Origin: Anticarsia gemmatalis | Taxonomy: Eukaryota > Arthropoda > Insecta > Lepidoptera > Erebidae | Reading direction: 5' to 3' | DNA: 64,000 nucleotides | Assembly (NCBI RefSeq): GCF_050436995.1 | Contig: NC_134749.1 | Location: 11,488,001-11,552,000 of the forward strand | Part shown: one piece after another, positions 61,270-64,000 of the stretch | Layout of the letters: every line of letters begins with the position of its first letter | Position numbering within the stretch: position 1 is the stretch's first letter | Translations under genes and position numbers: made by a program | Notes under the pieces: generated by a model | What the model saw: the letters and a program-made list of their open reading frames with translations, nothing else | What the model was told of the DNA's origin: nothing | Database searches by the model: none

Positions 61270-62260
61270 AAAGCATATAGTGCTTTAAACACAAAAATTC
61301 TTCACTTCACTGCGCGATAGGATCAATACGAATCTCTTGCACTCGAGACAAAAACCGGACAAAATCGAGGGTTCAGTATATTAGTCACTTAAAGCTTCTG
61401 TGTTTGACAGATAGGGTGCACCCCTACACGACTAGTATCACAAGACCCCTCACACTACATACATGAGCCCTTCTTTAGACTGGTTTACTCAGCTAGAAGG
61501 GGCAGGGGAGGTCAGGTTATCCTGGTTATACATGTGCTTCAGTGAGTTGAGAGGTGACGTTAGAAATATTTGATGAGGCGTTTATTTTAAAGCTTGGTCG
61601 ATAATTGGTTGCATTTGAAATTCAATTTCATGTTTGCTTGAGCGTGATTGATTGGAATTGGCATACGATATAGGATATTTTTAGTAAAATGTCCTGACAG
61701 TTTTAATTAAGAATTTTCCGAGATAGAGTTGCAACGTATTTGAAAAGGATGACTGGTAAAATTGACCAAACATCTTATTGGCATTTAATCTAGATTATGC
61801 GCTGGACCACGATATTATGCTAAAAATATGTATGAAGAACAAGCTGCTCGCCTCCGTCTTGGCGTGTTTTTTAAAAAAATACATAAGTACGGACAACGGA
61901 AAGTGATTTTGATTAGCGATTATACGATGTTATATAGTGATACTTGCTTAAAAATCTGTAAAATAACATTAAATATAAACTCGAATTAAATAAACCTTTT
62001 TCTATGAAACCCACTAAAATACTAACTTCAATCGTAAACAGTAGATTAAACGTGTTTGTTTTAAAGTTACAGTGACTATAATACTTAAAGGTTGATCCAC
62101 ACAACGCCTCACCGCACTATCTCGCTCGAGTAGGGTAGGGTAATAACATTAGGCGGTGCGGACAACACTGACAACTGACTTATGTTATTAGCTCCCCAGA
62201 TACAATCAATACGTCTATACGAGGGACGTATGTCTTAGATGTGCGGTAGACGAGATCTAT
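61270..62260. other. Mixed sequence without recognised feature
   Basis: A GC-richer patch at 61360-61560 and another at 62095-62165 (CGCCTCACCGCACTATCTCG) have no exon signals; the second may be an old TIR element end. Confidence 0.4.
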
Positions 62261-62377
62261 CCCCGGTTTCTGAGGTACAATGTAGCGGTAGTTTATCTAT
62301 TCAAAAGCATTGAAGCTCATATAAAAATGACAGTTTGAATAGATAAACTACCGCTAAATGTCCCTCAAAAACCGGGA
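62261..62377. mobile_element. Palindromic MITE (family B), copy 3
   Basis: CCCCGGTTTCTGAGGTACAA, GTAGCGGTAGTTTATCTATT on the left; AATAGATAAACTACCGCTAA and CCTCAAAAACCGGGA on the right. About 117 bp, arms as in 32403-32519. Confidence 0.9.
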
Positions 62378-62946
62378 TTAGACTGGTTAAGACCATAACT
62401 TGATGCTATTTGGTCAGGATTTTAAGAAGTACAATTTATTAGAAAGCTAAATCTATCTATGTATTAACTTTTTCAGTATAGTTGAGTATAATAGAGTATA
62501 ATACTCCTCATAATGCCAGTTTAAACGGACCCTTTGCTCACAGAAATATTTACAAGTTTCTGTCTTATTAACTGTTAAAAAGCTAATTGCAGCTACGATG
62601 GCGTTACACTGCAAGGTATCTTGGTTGAACCTAGGACCAGGCCCCACAAAACAGATCAAGCACAAAGGTGCAATCAAATGCCTGAATTTTCAAAGCAACT
62701 GCCCTTTATATTTCCACCTACAAAACATTCCAACAAATATTTTTGGGTAAAAAAATCTGTTTTTTTTTAAGTGTCGAGTAGAAATGAAATCTCTCTGTAT
62801 ATTGTAGCAAGTATTCTGTAAAGGAACGGTGGAAAGGTGGTTAAAAGATAAATGACATCAGGGGCGCAGATAGCTTCATCTATCTTTGTACTGACAACAC
62901 TTTACTGCGATTCCCCTGTCAAAGGGGATGCACCGACACTGCAGAC
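62378..62946. other. AT-rich sequence without recognised feature
   Basis: No exon or repeat family was recognised; the 74-codon minus frame at 62453-62677 is unsupported. Confidence 0.45.
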
Positions 62947-63224
62947 CAAGGATGTACAAATATCCGTAATTAATTCTATCCGAAACCGTAACCGTATCCG
63001 ATAAATACGAAATATTTCGAATCGAATAATTTTAGACAGTAAGATGAAATTTATAACTGATTATTTTCGTACTTTTAAGAATTTTATCTATTAAAAAAAA
63101 ATATCTGAAACTAATAAGTAAACCGTATTGATCCGTAATAATTTCGTATCCGTAACCGTATCCGAAACCGAAACAAATCATTTTATTTATCCAGTTCCAA
63201 AACGTCACATCCACAACATCCCTA
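62947..63224. mobile_element. hAT-like MITE, 278 bp, 8-bp target duplication
   Basis: Ends CAAGGATGT and ACATCCCTA-type (plus right end CAACATCCCTA) are short imperfect inverted repeats. Flanks CTGCAGAC (62939-62946) and GTGCAGTC (63225-63232) match at six of eight positions, the duplication length of hAT elements. Inside are inverted runs of ATCCGTAACCGTATCCG on both sides. A minus frame of 124 codons (63032-63406) crosses it; its FGFGYGYGYE run is a translation of this repeat, so it is not a gene. Confidence 0.7.
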
Positions 63225-64000
63225 GTGCAGTCTATTGCCCTGAATGAATTGGTGTTTACAGTCAGACTAGTTAAATAGAGCCTTTGTGCACCCTTTACTC
63301 GTTTGGTGCAAAGGCAAAAAAGAGGACGAACAATTCGGGAGTATTGCACATGTAGAGACGTAATTTTTGGAACCACAGAACGTATTATGAAAAAACTTTT
63401 CAACATTTGAATATTAGCTTTTACCTTATGGACATATATAACGTTAAATAAAAATGTACTATGTATAAACTATCTAATCAAACTTGTTAACTAGTATTTT
63501 ATAACAATCTTAATCTATTATGCTCCAGATAATTAGCAAAATCTAGAGGACGAATAGAATACCGATTATACAAATTGCTGGTAACTTCTCATGCATTCAA
63601 AATACCTAGAAAGTAATACCTAGGAATATCTAGAAAGACCTAATCAAAAAGCTTAGCATAAGGACCATCGCGAGCTTGGCAAAATTACCTAAAAATGTTA
63701 CCCAGACGTCCCGACGGTGTGGTACCTACATTTGTATGTATGCTGTGTATGTATGCTCACATCGATTTGTATGCAATACCGTCTGAGGTTCAGGTGTACG
63801 GACATAAAAGTTAACGATGTCTGCTGCTAACTGAGGCGTTGTATGTAAAATTAGCAGGAAGGTTAAACGATAAGGGTAATTTTGTTATGTTTATCTTATT
63901 TAACGTTATTGTTTCTTTAAAAAAACTATTTTACTAGATTTTAACAGAAAAAAATAAATATAATTGAGAATGAATTAAATAAGCGAACATAGAAGGATTT
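63225..64000. other. AT-rich sequence without recognised feature
   Basis: Short runs ATACCTAGAAAGTAATACCT near 63601 and TGTATGTATGCTGTGTATGT near 63735 are low-complexity. No exon was recognised. Confidence 0.45.

Noticed and set aside
63032..63406. 124-codon minus frame with FGFGYGYGYE
   Set aside because: Most of it is translation of a hAT-like MITE's internal repeats.

Overview
The window is 64 kb of AT-rich eukaryotic DNA (roughly one third GC by eye) with the repeat content of a moth or butterfly genome. The assignment rests on several repeat types common in Lepidoptera: short Helitrons with 5' TC, 3' CTAG and insertion between A and T; tRNA-derived SINEs whose 3' part carries a short conserved block ending in GGCGTGATG; a 5S rRNA-related SINE; and non-LTR tails with the CCCAGCAGTGGGACA block. 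There are no operons, rRNA genes, true tRNA genes, CRISPR arrays or long ORFs. The species cannot be named from this sequence alone.

Coding content is very small. The one well-supported piece is a 156-bp exon at 13041-13196 (+). It has a good splice acceptor and donor, an ATG directly after an in-frame stop, and a 44-codon reading frame ending in phase 0. It looks like the first coding exon of a gene with very long introns; I do not recognise the protein. A second, weaker candidate is a GC3-rich stretch at 452-563 on the minus strand, ending in a stop codon. Almost all other sequence is probably intron or intergenic DNA. The short ORFs elsewhere are no longer than chance predicts at this base composition.

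Layout. 1-9 kb: unique AT-rich DNA with two copies of a TIR element (MITE family A) and Helitron remnants. 9.9-13.2 kb: a mariner-like MITE, two Helitrons and the exon; the second Helitron ends 78 bp before the splice acceptor. 13.5-13.7 kb: a CGATA-rich patch with two TATCGATA sites. 15-26 kb: Helitrons, a 41-bp tandem duplication, LINE tails, a tRNA-type SINE and a full 5S-derived SINE with an 11-bp target duplication. 28-33 kb: palindromic MITEs and a 485-bp foldback element nested in a Helitron. 36-37 kb: a 94-bp minisatellite (about five units) next to a complete tRNA-derived SINE. 40-50 kb: SINE and LINE fragments, a Helitron pair, and a Helitron sitting exactly between two copies of a 73-bp direct repeat. 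54-64 kb: Helitrons, a long perfect inverted repeat, a TIR element, SINEs, a mariner MITE with TA duplication, a second 5S-derived SINE, a third palindromic MITE and a hAT-like MITE with an 8-bp duplication.

The mobile elements are all non-autonomous: no transposase, Rep/helicase or reverse transcriptase frame was seen. They must have been mobilised by enzymes encoded elsewhere in the genome. The most interesting structures are the nested foldback element with several internal hairpins, the 5S-derived SINEs, and the Helitron placed at a tandem-repeat junction.
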